This document shows positions 53,186 to 62,032 of a stretch of DNA of 64,000 bases, piece after piece. Positions within the stretch are counted from its first letter, which is position 1. Every line of letters begins with the position of its first letter. The notes under the pieces are model-generated. The model did no database searches. It worked only from the letters and a program-made list of their open reading frames with translations, and was not told where the DNA came from. This DNA comes from Rhodococcus globerulus NBRC 14531. Lineage in GTDB: Bacteria; Actinomycetota; Actinomycetes; Mycobacteriales; Mycobacteriaceae. A program made the translations under genes and the position numbers. The stretch lies in assembly GCF_001894805.1 (NCBI RefSeq), contig NZ_BCWX01000005.1:186001-250000 (forward strand), in the 5' to 3' direction.

Positions 53186-53586
53186 GCGGTGGGTTCCTGG
53201 GCGACCCAGGCGCCTGTGGCGTCGGTGTACGCGGTGGCAAGTTCGGCCGCAGACTGCTCGTCGCGACTGCGGAACTTTTCGGCGACGTTGATCATGATGT
53301 CGCCGGTCTCGCCCAACCGTTCCTGCAATGAGGGAACCAGCACACCCTCGACAAGCTCGTGCGAGATCGCTGATGCTTCAAGAAAAGAGGTCAGCACCGT
53401 ATTCGCAGGCGCAAAAGGGAGATTCCCGAGCAAGGGCCCAGGCGCCATGGGGACAAACGTGCCACCAGTGGCGGGAGGAGCACCGGCCGACGGTCCCACG
53501 CTCAGCCGACCAGCTTCATCCGCGAGCCCGTGTAGCACCCCGCCCAAGCTTTTCAATTCAGCAATATCGGCCGCAAACGTACCCAC
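53182..53586 (-). CDS. EspC-like (DUF2580) ESX-associated small protein
   Basis: A 134-residue helical protein starting MGTFAADIAELKSLGGVLHG, with a Pro/Gly-rich loop (SVGPSAGAPPATGG) and a second helical half including VAEKFRSRDEQSAAELATAY. It resembles the short ESX-1 secretion-associated partners that precede WXG-domain effectors. Its stop overlaps the effector's start (ATGA), so both are made together and may dimerise. Confidence 0.72.
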   Translation of the reverse strand: MGTFAADIAELKSLGGVLHGLADEAGRLSVGPSAGAPPATGGTFVPMAPGPLLGNLPFAPANTVLTSFLEASAISHELVEGVLVPSLQERLGETGDIMINVAEKFRSRDEQSAAELATAYTDATGAWVAQEPTA

Positions 53587-53661
53587 GATCCCCCCTCGGA
53601 CGTACGAGTCAGACCCCCCGACTCATGCAACGCGGGCCAAGTATACGTCGAGTAAGCCGGA

Positions 53662-55254
53662 TTACAGGTCCGAGGCGAGGGGAATTTCCTTCTCCGCGCG
53701 GTCCGTCATCCACTCACGTAAGACCTTGGTGGCGATGACATCATCCTCGTTGTACTGCAGGATCCGCGTCCGTTGCGTCTCGTCCGGCTCACCGTCGTAG
53801 CCGACCGCCTCGCGGTACCACGCCATCGACGCTTCACCACCGGCTTCGGCGTCGCGCCAATGGAATCCGGCAACGGGCGCAATCTTTTTGAGCCCCTTGC
53901 CATCCGGGCAGATGAACTGATCGCTGACGGCTTGGTAGATGTCAACCCACTGCGGACTGTCGATAAACTCCCGGATCTCTTCCTTGGTCGGAATGCCCGG
54001 TTCACCGGCAAATCGACGCGCAGAATCCAGAAGCCATTTGTCCTCCGCCGAACGTGAATAGCAGTAGGCGGCAAAGGTTTTACCGGACACCGCTGCGCCC
54101 GCACGCTCTGCCATCAGCCAACCCCAGAACTCCGCAAACGATCGCGCCTCGTCCCGTGTCGGCAACGGATCCCACGTCGCAAATCCCCGATACATCGAGA
54201 AGCCACCGACATTGAGCAAAGTTCCCCACAAATAGGCACCGTGCTCCTGGTAACTCTCCATGTCGACATCGATCTCGATATCGGCGCGCGTCACCGAGAT
54301 CTTGTCGAACCGTCGTACCAACGGAGCGCCCGCCAGCCACGCCTTCGCGATAACGACGGCGTCGTCGAAGTTTCCGTGTGGCCAATCCTCGAGCGGCTCG
54401 CCCTCCCAGGCCGCGAGCTGATCGATGGTGTTGCATCCGGCGTCACGCAGAAGCTCGGCCCGGGAACCGACCGCAACCAGGCTCACATCACGGTTGCGGA
54501 CCAACTCTTCCTTGCACTCCGTCCACCACGGGCACGATTTGCACTCACTGACCTGAGAGGGAGACGTCAGCACCTCACCGCGCGCCACGGCAATCCTGTC
54601 GTCGTAGCGCTCGTCGTAGTCCTCGAGAATCGCACTCAGGTCGTGAACGAGGATGCAGTCGCCGTTGTAACCGATCGCACCCGCCTGCAACGACGGACTC
54701 GCCAGTCCCCGGCGCTCGAGCATCCGGTAGACCTGCGCGACGCGCATCTGATCACGAACCTGGCCTCGCACCTTGCGCTTCGGATCGACTGCAGGCTCCC
54801 ACTCGAACAGGCCAGATGTGATCGCACCCTGCCCCGGGTCGGTGACCTTGTGGTTGACAACGATCACCGGGATATAGCCGCCGCCGTCGGTATCGCGGAT
54901 CAACATTTCGCATCGACCCTTGCGGCCGGTGTCACGTTCGACAGGCAACACGGCGCCCCAGATGCGGTCGGCGCCGGCTTCACATGCGGCCAGCGTGTCG
55001 CGAGCTTGCGCCGCCGTCGACTGATCGGCGTTGATCCGCACCCAACGATCCGGAGCGGCGCCGATCACCAGCTCCGCGATCTCCGCACGCTTGGCCGTTG
55101 CCGATTCCTGACGCTGCTTGATGCCCGTATCGAGAGGCTCCGACGCCCACTTGCCCGGAAACAATCCGTCGAGGCGCACCCGATGACGGCAACGCGTGAG
55201 CGCCCCTGAATCGATCAGAGGGAGCGAGGGCGCGGGGCTTTTATCGGAACACAC
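53662..55254 (-). CDS. TM0106 family RecB-like putative nuclease
   Basis: A 530-residue protein. The first half has a RecB/PD-(D/E)XK-like fold (LTRCRHRVRLDG, GAVLPVERDTGRKGRCEML, VIVVNHKVTDPG) followed by a possible iron-sulfur cluster or zinc site in SECKSCPWWTECKE, and the second half is a RNase H-like region (ADIEIDVDMESY, GFSMYRGFATWDPLP, ILQYNEDDVIAT). The start is the GTG at 55254 because SPAPSLPLIDSGALTRCRHR is where family members begin; the longer ORF is antisense to the next gene. Role in DNA repair or RNA processing is unproven. Confidence 0.85.
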   Translation of the reverse strand: MCSDKSPAPSLPLIDSGALTRCRHRVRLDGLFPGKWASEPLDTGIKQRQESATAKRAEIAELVIGAAPDRWVRINADQSTAAQARDTLAACEAGADRIWGAVLPVERDTGRKGRCEMLIRDTDGGGYIPVIVVNHKVTDPGQGAITSGLFEWEPAVDPKRKVRGQVRDQMRVAQVYRMLERRGLASPSLQAGAIGYNGDCILVHDLSAILEDYDERYDDRIAVARGEVLTSPSQVSECKSCPWWTECKEELVRNRDVSLVAVGSRAELLRDAGCNTIDQLAAWEGEPLEDWPHGNFDDAVVIAKAWLAGAPLVRRFDKISVTRADIEIDVDMESYQEHGAYLWGTLLNVGGFSMYRGFATWDPLPTRDEARSFAEFWGWLMAERAGAAVSGKTFAAYCYSRSAEDKWLLDSARRFAGEPGIPTKEEIREFIDSPQWVDIYQAVSDQFICPDGKGLKKIAPVAGFHWRDAEAGGEASMAWYREAVGYDGEPDETQRTRILQYNEDDVIATKVLREWMTDRAEKEIPLASDL

Positions 55255-55342
55255 GATGACGAAGATTATGTGCTCCCCTAGGCTGAAGCCGAAGCGCAGG
55301 TACCTGGCAGCGCACAAACACCTGGAAACGGGGTCCTTTTCG

Positions 55343-55996
55343 ATGGGGTTGTTCAAGAAGCGAAAGTCTCGTGCCACCCGCAAGGCGGAGGCGAAGGCTC
55401 TCAAGCACAAGGCCGAGGTCGAGGCGAAACTCAACGCCAAGAGCCAACGCAAGCGCGACAAGGTTGAGACCAAGTCGATCAAGAAGCTGGAAAAGGCTGA
55501 GATCGAGTCGACGCACAAGATCGAAAAGGCGCAGATCGCCACGCTGAAGGCCCAGGAAAAGGCCGCTGTGAATCAGGGCCTGACCGTTGCCAAGGTGCGC
55601 AAGTACCTGGGTGTCGCTCGGCTACTGGCTCCGGTTCTGCTGCCGATCATCTATCGAGCGGCAACCGCGGTTCGTGGTCAGTTGGATACCGCGCGCGCTC
55701 AGAAGATGGGCATCGCCGTCGACCAACTGGGCGACTACACCGGCCACGGAGCCAAGCTGAGCGCCCGCATTGCGGGAGCGGAAAGCTCGGTCACCGAAAT
55801 CCTCAGCCACAAGCCGAACGCCGCCGAGACGCAGCGTTTTGCCGCAGCCATCCGTGAGCGTCTGAGCGACCTGAGCACCGCGGTGCGGGCGGCCGAGCAG
55901 ATGCCGCAGGCTCGCCGCAAGGCCGCCCACCACGCTATTTCCTCCGAACTCGACGGCGTAGAGGCTGATCTGCTCGCACGCCTCGGCGTCCGCTAG
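55343..55996 (+). CDS. DUF6474 family protein
   Basis: A 217-residue protein. Residues 1 to 80 are very basic and helical (GLFKKRKSRATRKAEAKALK and further Lys-rich repeats), likely a coiled coil that can bind nucleic acid or membranes; one hydrophobic stretch (about 90 to 108, YLGVARLLAPVLLPIIYRAA) follows, then an amphipathic C-terminal part. The ATG at 55343 is preferred over 55196. It diverges from the RecB-like gene, is followed 10 nt later by the copper operon's first gene, and has no known function. Confidence 0.8.
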   Translation: MGLFKKRKSRATRKAEAKALKHKAEVEAKLNAKSQRKRDKVETKSIKKLEKAEIESTHKIEKAQIATLKAQEKAAVNQGLTVAKVRKYLGVARLLAPVLLPIIYRAATAVRGQLDTARAQKMGIAVDQLGDYTGHGAKLSARIAGAESSVTEILSHKPNAAETQRFAAAIRERLSDLSTAVRAAEQMPQARRKAAHHAISSELDGVEADLLARLGVR

Positions 55997-56006
55997 ACCT
56001 GCTCGA

Positions 56007-56522
56007 GTGTCCACCGACGCGCCCACGACAGCACTCCTTCGGGGTAGTGCTGTCGGGGCTGTGTCGACCGCTCTTGCCATCGCAGCGCACGGCCTGGCCG
56101 GCGGCGATGTACCGCCGGCGTCGGCGCTGACCCTGTTGATAGCCGTGTGTTCAGCCGTGGGCGCGATCACCGGAACGCTTCCCGTTCCGACCCGCGGACC
56201 GCTACCACTCATTGCGGCTCTCGGCGCCGGCCAACTGGCAGCGCACACCACCATGACACTCTCCGTGCATTCTCATTCCCCTTCTCCGGGGCTGGCGATG
56301 CTCGGAGCACACATAGTCGCCGTGCTCGTCTGCGCGACCCTCGTGTTGGCTGCCGAGCGACTGTTCGGAGTCCTCACCCGCGTCGTGCAGGTTGTGCTGT
56401 CCGCGCCGGCGACGCCCGTCGCAGCGCTGATCCGCCGATTCCCGACGACGCACCACCTCGGCCCCAATGGCGCACTCCTTCGCGCCGGCATTTCCCCGCG
56501 CGGACCTCCCGCTCTGGTCTGA
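56007..56522 (+). CDS. Membrane protein upstream of YcnI and CopC
   Basis: A 171-residue protein with four membrane segments (about 15 to 32, 40 to 60, 66 to 82, 98 to 117), a His-rich loop (SVHSHSPSPG) and a GTG start. It is followed 47 nt later by YcnI. The position and the His/Met-containing loop hint at a role in copper handling, but no family is recognised. Confidence 0.65.
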   Translation: MSTDAPTTALLRGSAVGAVSTALAIAAHGLAGGDVPPASALTLLIAVCSAVGAITGTLPVPTRGPLPLIAALGAGQLAAHTTMTLSVHSHSPSPGLAMLGAHIVAVLVCATLVLAAERLFGVLTRVVQVVLSAPATPVAALIRRFPTTHHLGPNGALLRAGISPRGPPALV

Positions 56523-56569
56523 AGAACTCGCACTGAAACCCTTCACCAGACCAAGAGGACACATTCCAC

Positions 56570-57238
56570 ATGAAGAACACCCTGATTTCGCGTGCGCTCA
56601 TCACGGCAGCAGCAACCGGCGGGGCAATCCTGCTCGCCGGCGGAATCGCGTCGGCGCACGTCAGCGTCGTAGCTCCGGGAGCGACCCAGGGCGGGTACAG
56701 CGTTTTGACCTTCCGCGTACCCACTGAATCCGACACCGCGTCCACCACCAAGGTGACGGTGGCACTGCCCGACCTCAAGTCCGCGCGCACCGAACCGATG
56801 CCAGGTTGGACTGCCGTCGTCGAGAAGGATCCGACGTCGTTGGTCGCCAAGTCCGTCACCTGGACGGCAGATCCCGGTGTCGGCGTCGGCCCCGGCCAGT
56901 TCCAACAGTTCGTTCTCTCCGCCGGCCCGCTGCCCACGCAGGACGAGGTCTCGTTCAATGCGGTGCAGACGTACAGCGACGGCAACGTCGTCAACTGGGA
57001 TCAGGCCGCCCTCGCCGACGGCAGTGAGCCCGACAAGCCGGCGCCGTCCTTGACCTTGGCACCTTCGACGGGCGACGCGCACGGAAGCAGCGCCGATACT
57101 CACGCCACGAACGAGACAACTGCGACAGAATCATCGAACGACAACACCGCCCGCTGGCTCGGAGGAGCCGGACTGGTTCTCGGCGCGCTCGGCGCTGCAC
57201 TGGGCCTGGGTGCACTGGTGAGGAGCAAGCGTTCATGA
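56570..57238 (+). CDS. YcnI-type copper-binding membrane protein (DUF1775)
   Basis: A 222-residue protein with a signal peptide ending at IASA, so that the mature chain starts with His (HVSVVAPGATQGG), the N-terminal His of the DUF1775 copper site. The domain runs to about residue 160 (VTWTADPGVGVGPGQFQQF) and a C-terminal membrane segment anchors it. YcnI family proteins serve copper supply or protection. It is coupled to copC by an ATGA overlap. Confidence 0.9.
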   Translation: MKNTLISRALITAAATGGAILLAGGIASAHVSVVAPGATQGGYSVLTFRVPTESDTASTTKVTVALPDLKSARTEPMPGWTAVVEKDPTSLVAKSVTWTADPGVGVGPGQFQQFVLSAGPLPTQDEVSFNAVQTYSDGNVVNWDQAALADGSEPDKPAPSLTLAPSTGDAHGSSADTHATNETTATESSNDNTARWLGGAGLVLGALGAALGLGALVRSKRS

Positions 57239-57771
57239 GCACACGACTGAAGGTCGTCACTATCGGCCTACTTGCCATGCTCGCGTCCATGCTCGGGGTG
57301 AGCACAGCCAGCGCGCACTCCGCGGTGGTCGGGTCGAACCCCGAGAACGGCGCGTCCATCCAGGTTCCCCCGGACAACGTTTCCGTCACTTTCAACGAAG
57401 CACTGCAAGCGCAGTTCGCGGCGTTGACCGTCACGGGCCCCGGTGACAGCCGCGATCAATGGTCCAAGGGCGAGCCCTCAGTCGAGGGGGCAACTGTGAG
57501 TGTGGACCTCGGAGATCTGGGGCCTGCCGGTGTGTACACGATTGCGTACCGCGTCACGTCCGCCGACGGCCACCCGGTTCAGGGAACGTTGAACTTCACA
57601 CTCACCGAGGCCGGTCCCGGCACCCCGGTCACCCCGGCTGCGTCGGCTGGTGACAGTTCGTCGTCCGAGTCGTCGTCGAGCAGCATCCCGGTGTGGGGAT
57701 TCATCCTCGCCGGTGTTGTCGTCTTCGGCGGCGCACTGTTCTTCGTGCTCCGCAAGCCGAAGTCGAGCTGA
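57235..57771 (+). CDS. copC: CopC domain copper-resistance protein
   Basis: A 178-residue protein: a signal peptide ending at STASA, then the CopC domain starting with His (HSAVVGSNPENGASIQ), with further copper ligands in the HPVQGTLNF block, a Ser-rich linker and a C-terminal membrane anchor (IPVWGFILAGVVVFGGALFF). It binds Cu(II) outside the cell and hands it on to CopD. It is coupled to YcnI and followed by the CopD gene after 3 nt. Confidence 0.92.
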   Translation: MSTRLKVVTIGLLAMLASMLGVSTASAHSAVVGSNPENGASIQVPPDNVSVTFNEALQAQFAALTVTGPGDSRDQWSKGEPSVEGATVSVDLGDLGPAGVYTIAYRVTSADGHPVQGTLNFTLTEAGPGTPVTPAASAGDSSSSESSSSSIPVWGFILAGVVVFGGALFFVLRKPKSS

Positions 57772-57774
57772 TCC

Positions 57775-58716
57775 GTGAGCGGTACGGCAAACAGGTGGTG
57801 GTTGCTGTTTGCCGTACCCACAGCACTGCTGGGAGTGCTGATCGCGTGGGGATTGGCGAGTCCCGCCGGCCCTGAAGCGTCCAGCACGGTACGCGTCCTC
57901 GCCATCGGATGTGGTTCCGTGACACTGGGAATCGCCACACTCGCCTGGATGGGCCGGGGCGAGCGTCGGCCGGCTTCACCCAACAGCGCGATGTGGACAC
58001 AACTCACTGCCATCGCCGCCGTGTGGCTGGTTGCCGAAATCGCCTTGCTCGCACTGAGTGCCGCTGCCGCCGACGGACAGCCGATCACCGCGTTGACCGT
58101 CGGCCACTTCGCAACTTTTGTCGGCGAAGTCAATGTCGGCCGGGTCGGAGCAGCCATCATCGTGTGCGCTTTTGCCGTCGTCTGCTACGGCGTCTACGGA
58201 TTCAAGAACCCTGAAACAGTGCCCGTCGCACCGGCATTGGTTGTCACTGCCCTTGCTCTTGCCACCCGCCCCATTACCGGTCACATGGCGCAGCAGAGCT
58301 TCGGATCCATCCTCGACGCCATCCACGTACTCGCTGCCGGCTTGTGGTTCGGCGTCCTCGCCGCACTCGCGCTCGCCATGCCCGCTCGCGGCGCCTGGGC
58401 ACTCTGGCTGCCCAAATACTCTGCTCTCGCGTGGCGATGCGTCCTTGCGCTGGTCATCACGGGAGTTGTCAACGCAGCCGTACGACTCGGATCTGTGACC
58501 GCGTTTGTCGACACTGCCTACGGCCGCGTCGTCCTCGCCAAGCTCGTTGCCGTTGCCCTGCTCCTCGGGTTGGGGTGGTGGTGGCGTCGTACGTGGGTCG
58601 TCGCGAGTGCCGCCCACCGCATGAGCGCCGACGGATCGCTTCGCCGCGCAATCGGCGAAGTTGTGCTCATGGCAGTTGCTTTCGGGCTTGCAGCGGCCCT
58701 TGCCACTACCGCTTAG
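57775..58716 (+). CDS. CopD family copper-resistance membrane protein
   Basis: A 313-residue membrane protein with about eight segments (VPTALLGVLIAWGLA, AAVWLVAEIALLALSA and others). The FGSILDAIHVLAAGLWFG motif with a copper His is typical of CopD. It starts at the GTG at 57775, 3 nt after copC, and imports or passes copper delivered by CopC and YcnI. A perfect 14-bp inverted repeat covers codons 3 to 15. Confidence 0.9.
   Translation: MSGTANRWWLLFAVPTALLGVLIAWGLASPAGPEASSTVRVLAIGCGSVTLGIATLAWMGRGERRPASPNSAMWTQLTAIAAVWLVAEIALLALSAAAADGQPITALTVGHFATFVGEVNVGRVGAAIIVCAFAVVCYGVYGFKNPETVPVAPALVVTALALATRPITGHMAQQSFGSILDAIHVLAAGLWFGVLAALALAMPARGAWALWLPKYSALAWRCVLALVITGVVNAAVRLGSVTAFVDTAYGRVVLAKLVAVALLLGLGWWWRRTWVVASAAHRMSADGSLRRAIGEVVLMAVAFGLAAALATTA
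57781..57818 (+). repeat. Perfect 14-bp inverted repeat within the first codons of copD
   Basis: ggtacggcaaacag and its exact complement ctgtttgccgtacc flank a 10-nt loop, starting 6 nt after the GTG of the CopD gene. In coding DNA such a stem is unexpected; it could slow translation initiation, be an operator, or mark a partial terminator at the CopC/CopD border. Confidence 0.7.
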
Positions 58717-58726
58717 GGCCTTCGGC

Positions 58727-58772
58727 CCCGTGCGCCTTTTTGGTAGCGCCCACTACCAAAAAGGCTCACGGG
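58727..58772. terminator. Long bidirectional hairpin, copy C of a three-member family
   Basis: A 20-bp stem (cccgtgcgcctttttggtag against ctaccaaaaaggctcacggg, one mismatch) closes on the cgccca loop. The core from ctttttggtag to ctaccaaaaag equals copy A. It lies between the copD and carboxylase genes, which converge, and contains the carboxylase stop codon in its right arm. Confidence 0.8.
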
Positions 58773-61700
58773 CAGCGAAGCTGCCTGATCCACTTCCTCG
58801 TATCTGCCGGATCGATGACGTCGTCCAACTCGAATGTTGTTGCCGCCATCAGCGCCTTGCCTTGTGCGTAGGCCAATTCCACGAACTGACCGAACAGGGT
58901 TTCCCGCGCAGCCGGATCTTCGACTGATTCGAGTTCCTTCCGGAAGCCCAGTCGGACAGCGCCTTCAAGCCCCATCGGCCCGATCTCGCCGGTCGGCCAG
59001 GCCACAGTGAACTCGGGCGCGTGGAATGACCCGCCGGCCATCGCCATGGCACCGAGACCGTAACCCTTACGCAGGATCACCGTCCCGAAAGGCACCGTGA
59101 GCCTCGCTCCGGCCACGAAAAAGCGACCGAATCGCCGTACCGTCGCTTGTTCCTCGGAATCCGGCCCCACCATGAATCCCGGAGTGTCGCAGAGCGTAAC
59201 CAGCGGAATCCGATGTGCCTCGCACAGTTCCAGGAAGTCCGACGCCTTGTCCGCTGCTTCCGCATCGATTGCCCCGCCCAGATGCTCACTACTGTTCGCG
59301 AGCACGGCAACCGGTACGCCTTCCACCCGGATCAACGCCGTCACGACGCCGCGACCGTAATCGCGCCGCAACTCCAGCACCGAATCGACGTCGGCAATCG
59401 CCTCGACGGCGCGTCGCACATCGTACGAACGCAGCCTGTTTTCCGGCACTACATGCCGAGCCAGCCGAGGATCAGGCGCGGTCCACTGCTGCGCCGCACC
59501 CTGGAAGTAGCCGAGATACTTCTTTGCCAATTCGACTGCCTGAGCATCGTTCTCGGCAACCACGTGCACAACGCCGTTTCGCCGTTGAATGTCGATCGGC
59601 CCGATGTCCTCCGGGCGGTAGGTACCCAGTCCACCGCCCTCGACCATCGCCGGTCCACCCATTCCGATGTTGGCGTCCGGCGTGGCGATCAGGACATCGC
59701 ACGCACCCGCCAACGCGGCATTGCCGGCAAAGCAACGACCCGATACGACGGCCACCAACGGCACTCGGCCGCGCAATGCCGCCATCGCCCGGAAGGTACC
59801 CAGTTCAAGCCCCGACCCTGCTCCGGCATCCGTATCACCGGGGCGACCACCACCGCCCTCCGCGAACAGCACCACGGGAACACGTTTACGGGCGGCGAGC
59901 TCGAGCAGTCGGTCCGTCTTGGCATGATTGCGCATACCCTGCGTACCGGCAAGAACCGAGTAATCGTACGAAATGACAACGCTCTCACCGCCGTTGATTG
60001 CTGCCACGCCACCGATCAATCCGTCGGCGGGAGTATTTGCGATCAGGTCTTCTTCACTGCGACGGCTACGCTGAGCCGCCAAAGTCAAGGCGCCGTATTC
60101 GACAAAGCTGCCGTCGTCGATCAGGTCCTCGACATTTTCGCGTGCCGTCCGACGACCCAGCTTGTGCCGTTTGGCTACCGCTTCGGGCCTCGCCGCATCC
60201 AAGGTCACCTCATGTCGAGCAAGGATTTCCGCGAGGTCAGGACGCACCAGATCCAGGTCGAGGTCCTCGGAACGCTCCACTCGCTCGGCCGCTGTGGCAT
60301 CGCGCACCACCATGAGCGGCTCACCCGCAACCACTGCCTTGCCGACCCTGCCGAGTACGCGAATCACCTCGACGTCGGATTCGGCAGCCAGGACATGCTG
60401 CATTTTCATCGCTTCGAGCACAGCGGCCTGACTGCCCCGGTGAACGGCATCGCCGACAGCGGCAATCTCGACGACAATTCCGGCCATCTGCGCGCGCAGG
60501 ACGGTCTCACCCAGCACTGCAACGGGAGGCTCCGAAACCTTGGCTTCCGGGACGAGATCGGCAATACGTCCCTCGAGCCAGTCGATATCGACGACGCCGT
60601 CACGGAAATCCTTCTCCGACAGGATCGCCCGCAGGAAAAGAAGGTTGGTCGCAATCCCTTCGATCGCAAACTCGTCGAGTGCGGCAATCGACTTGCGCAC
60701 CGCCGCAGCAAAATCTGCCCGACGGGTGTGTGTGATCACCTTCGCCAGCAAGGAGTCGTAGCGGGCACTCGGCGACAAACCCGCCGCACCGAAGGTGTCG
60801 ACTCGAACTCCCGGTCCGCTCGGCGGCGCAAACACGTCAAGCGTTCCGGTTTCCGCGCGCGCACCGCCGTCGCGCGTCATGGTTTCCATGTTGACCCGCA
60901 TCTGGATTGCGATACCCGACGCCGCCGCAACGGTTCCCTGATGCCCAGGAACTCCTGCTGCACAGGTAATCCCCTCAGGAAGATGCAATGATTCGAAACT
61001 CACGCCGTCGGCGATCATCAACTGCACGGCAACCAGGTCGACACCGCTCACCTCTTCCGTGACGGTGTGTTCCACTTGGATACGCGGATTGACCTCGAGG
61101 AAAACGAATCCTCGCTCCTCCACGAGAAACTCCACTGTTGCGATCCCACGGTAACCGACCTCCGCACACAACCTCGCCGCGGCGGCATGCAAACGCTCGC
61201 GCAGTGGTTCGGAAAGACCTTGCGCGGGAGCAATTTCGACAAGTTTTTGATGCCTGCGCTGAACGCTGCAATCGCGATCTCCCAGTGCCGTCGCACAGAT
61301 ACCCGCCGCGCCGGGCGCCGACACAACCTGGACCTCGATATGGCGAGCACGTTCACTGAGCACCTCGGCAAACAGTTCGGCACTGCCGAAGCCGGCCCGA
61401 GCCTCCGCCGCACACACGCGGTAAGCGTCGTCGAGCGAGGGCAGATCGCGCACGACACGCATGCCCCGACCGCCGCCACCCGCAAGTGCCTTGATCATGA
61501 TTCCCCGCGAATGCCGCGCGAAGAACTCCCGCACCTCGTCGAGGCTTGCATCGCCCGCCGTGGCCGGCAACACCGGAACGCCGGATTCCACAGCAGCGCC
61601 GCGCGCGCGTGACTTGTCCCCGAAGATACGGAGCACCTCAGCGCTCGGACCCACGAATACAAGGCCCGCACTGGCACACGCCCGTGCGAAATCCGGATTC

Positions 61701-61951
61701 TCACTGAGGAATCCGTATCCGGGATGGATATGCGTGACCGATGAATCGAGGGCGATCGACAACAGCGAGTCTTGATCCAGATACGCAGACGCGCCGCTGC
61801 CTGGCAGTGGAAACGACTCTGTCGCAGCTTCGACGTGTGGGCTTGTTGCGTCATCTTCGGCGTAGACCGACACGGTCTCGATCCCGAGTTCGCGGGCTGT
61901 TCGAATGATGCGCAGAGCAATCTCGCCTCGATTGGCGATCAGCAGTCTCAT
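58766..61951 (-). CDS. Single-chain biotin-dependent acyl-CoA carboxylase
   Basis: A 1061-residue multidomain enzyme: biotin carboxylase (1 to about 445, RLLIANRGEIALRIIRTA; ATP-grasp KALAGGGGRGMRVV), biotin carrier with EAMKM at residues 513 to 517 (Lys516 takes biotin), and a carboxyltransferase (about 560 to 1061, SYDYSVLAGTQGMRNHAKTD, GGSFHAPEFTVAWPTGEIG). Most actinobacterial carboxylases split these into two subunits; the one-chain form resembles the long-chain acyl-CoA carboxylase of M. avium. It carboxylates an acyl-CoA, perhaps a long-chain one. A palindromic site lies 38 to 59 nt upstream. Confidence 0.93.
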   Translation of the reverse strand: MRLLIANRGEIALRIIRTARELGIETVSVYAEDDATSPHVEAATESFPLPGSGASAYLDQDSLLSIALDSSVTHIHPGYGFLSENPDFARACASAGLVFVGPSAEVLRIFGDKSRARGAAVESGVPVLPATAGDASLDEVREFFARHSRGIMIKALAGGGGRGMRVVRDLPSLDDAYRVCAAEARAGFGSAELFAEVLSERARHIEVQVVSAPGAAGICATALGDRDCSVQRRHQKLVEIAPAQGLSEPLRERLHAAAARLCAEVGYRGIATVEFLVEERGFVFLEVNPRIQVEHTVTEEVSGVDLVAVQLMIADGVSFESLHLPEGITCAAGVPGHQGTVAAASGIAIQMRVNMETMTRDGGARAETGTLDVFAPPSGPGVRVDTFGAAGLSPSARYDSLLAKVITHTRRADFAAAVRKSIAALDEFAIEGIATNLLFLRAILSEKDFRDGVVDIDWLEGRIADLVPEAKVSEPPVAVLGETVLRAQMAGIVVEIAAVGDAVHRGSQAAVLEAMKMQHVLAAESDVEVIRVLGRVGKAVVAGEPLMVVRDATAAERVERSEDLDLDLVRPDLAEILARHEVTLDAARPEAVAKRHKLGRRTARENVEDLIDDGSFVEYGALTLAAQRSRRSEEDLIANTPADGLIGGVAAINGGESVVISYDYSVLAGTQGMRNHAKTDRLLELAARKRVPVVLFAEGGGGRPGDTDAGAGSGLELGTFRAMAALRGRVPLVAVVSGRCFAGNAALAGACDVLIATPDANIGMGGPAMVEGGGLGTYRPEDIGPIDIQRRNGVVHVVAENDAQAVELAKKYLGYFQGAAQQWTAPDPRLARHVVPENRLRSYDVRRAVEAIADVDSVLELRRDYGRGVVTALIRVEGVPVAVLANSSEHLGGAIDAEAADKASDFLELCEAHRIPLVTLCDTPGFMVGPDSEEQATVRRFGRFFVAGARLTVPFGTVILRKGYGLGAMAMAGGSFHAPEFTVAWPTGEIGPMGLEGAVRLGFRKELESVEDPAARETLFGQFVELAYAQGKALMAATTFELDDVIDPADTRKWIRQLRCP

Positions 61952-61988
61952 TCCGAGGTTTCGCAGTCAGTCACCGCCACAGTGTGTT

Positions 61989-62010
61989 TTGACGTTGACG
62001 TCAATGTCAA
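61989..62010 (-). promoter_or_regulatory. Palindromic operator upstream of the carboxylase gene
   Basis: TTGACGTTGACGTCAATGTCAA reads as a 22-nt near-palindrome around TTGACGTCAA, 38 nt upstream of the carboxylase start and 23 nt before the sortase stop. The repeated TTGACGT unit resembles the sites of MerR-type (LiuR-like) regulators of fatty and branched-chain acid breakdown. No regulator is adjacent. Confidence 0.6.
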
Positions 62011-62032
62011 GCATGGGGGATCGCCCGCGCCA

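Noticed and set aside
59147..60991. Plus-strand 614-codon frame opposite the carboxylase
   Set aside because: Antisense shadow of the carboxylase, which has complete BC, BCCP and CT motifs.
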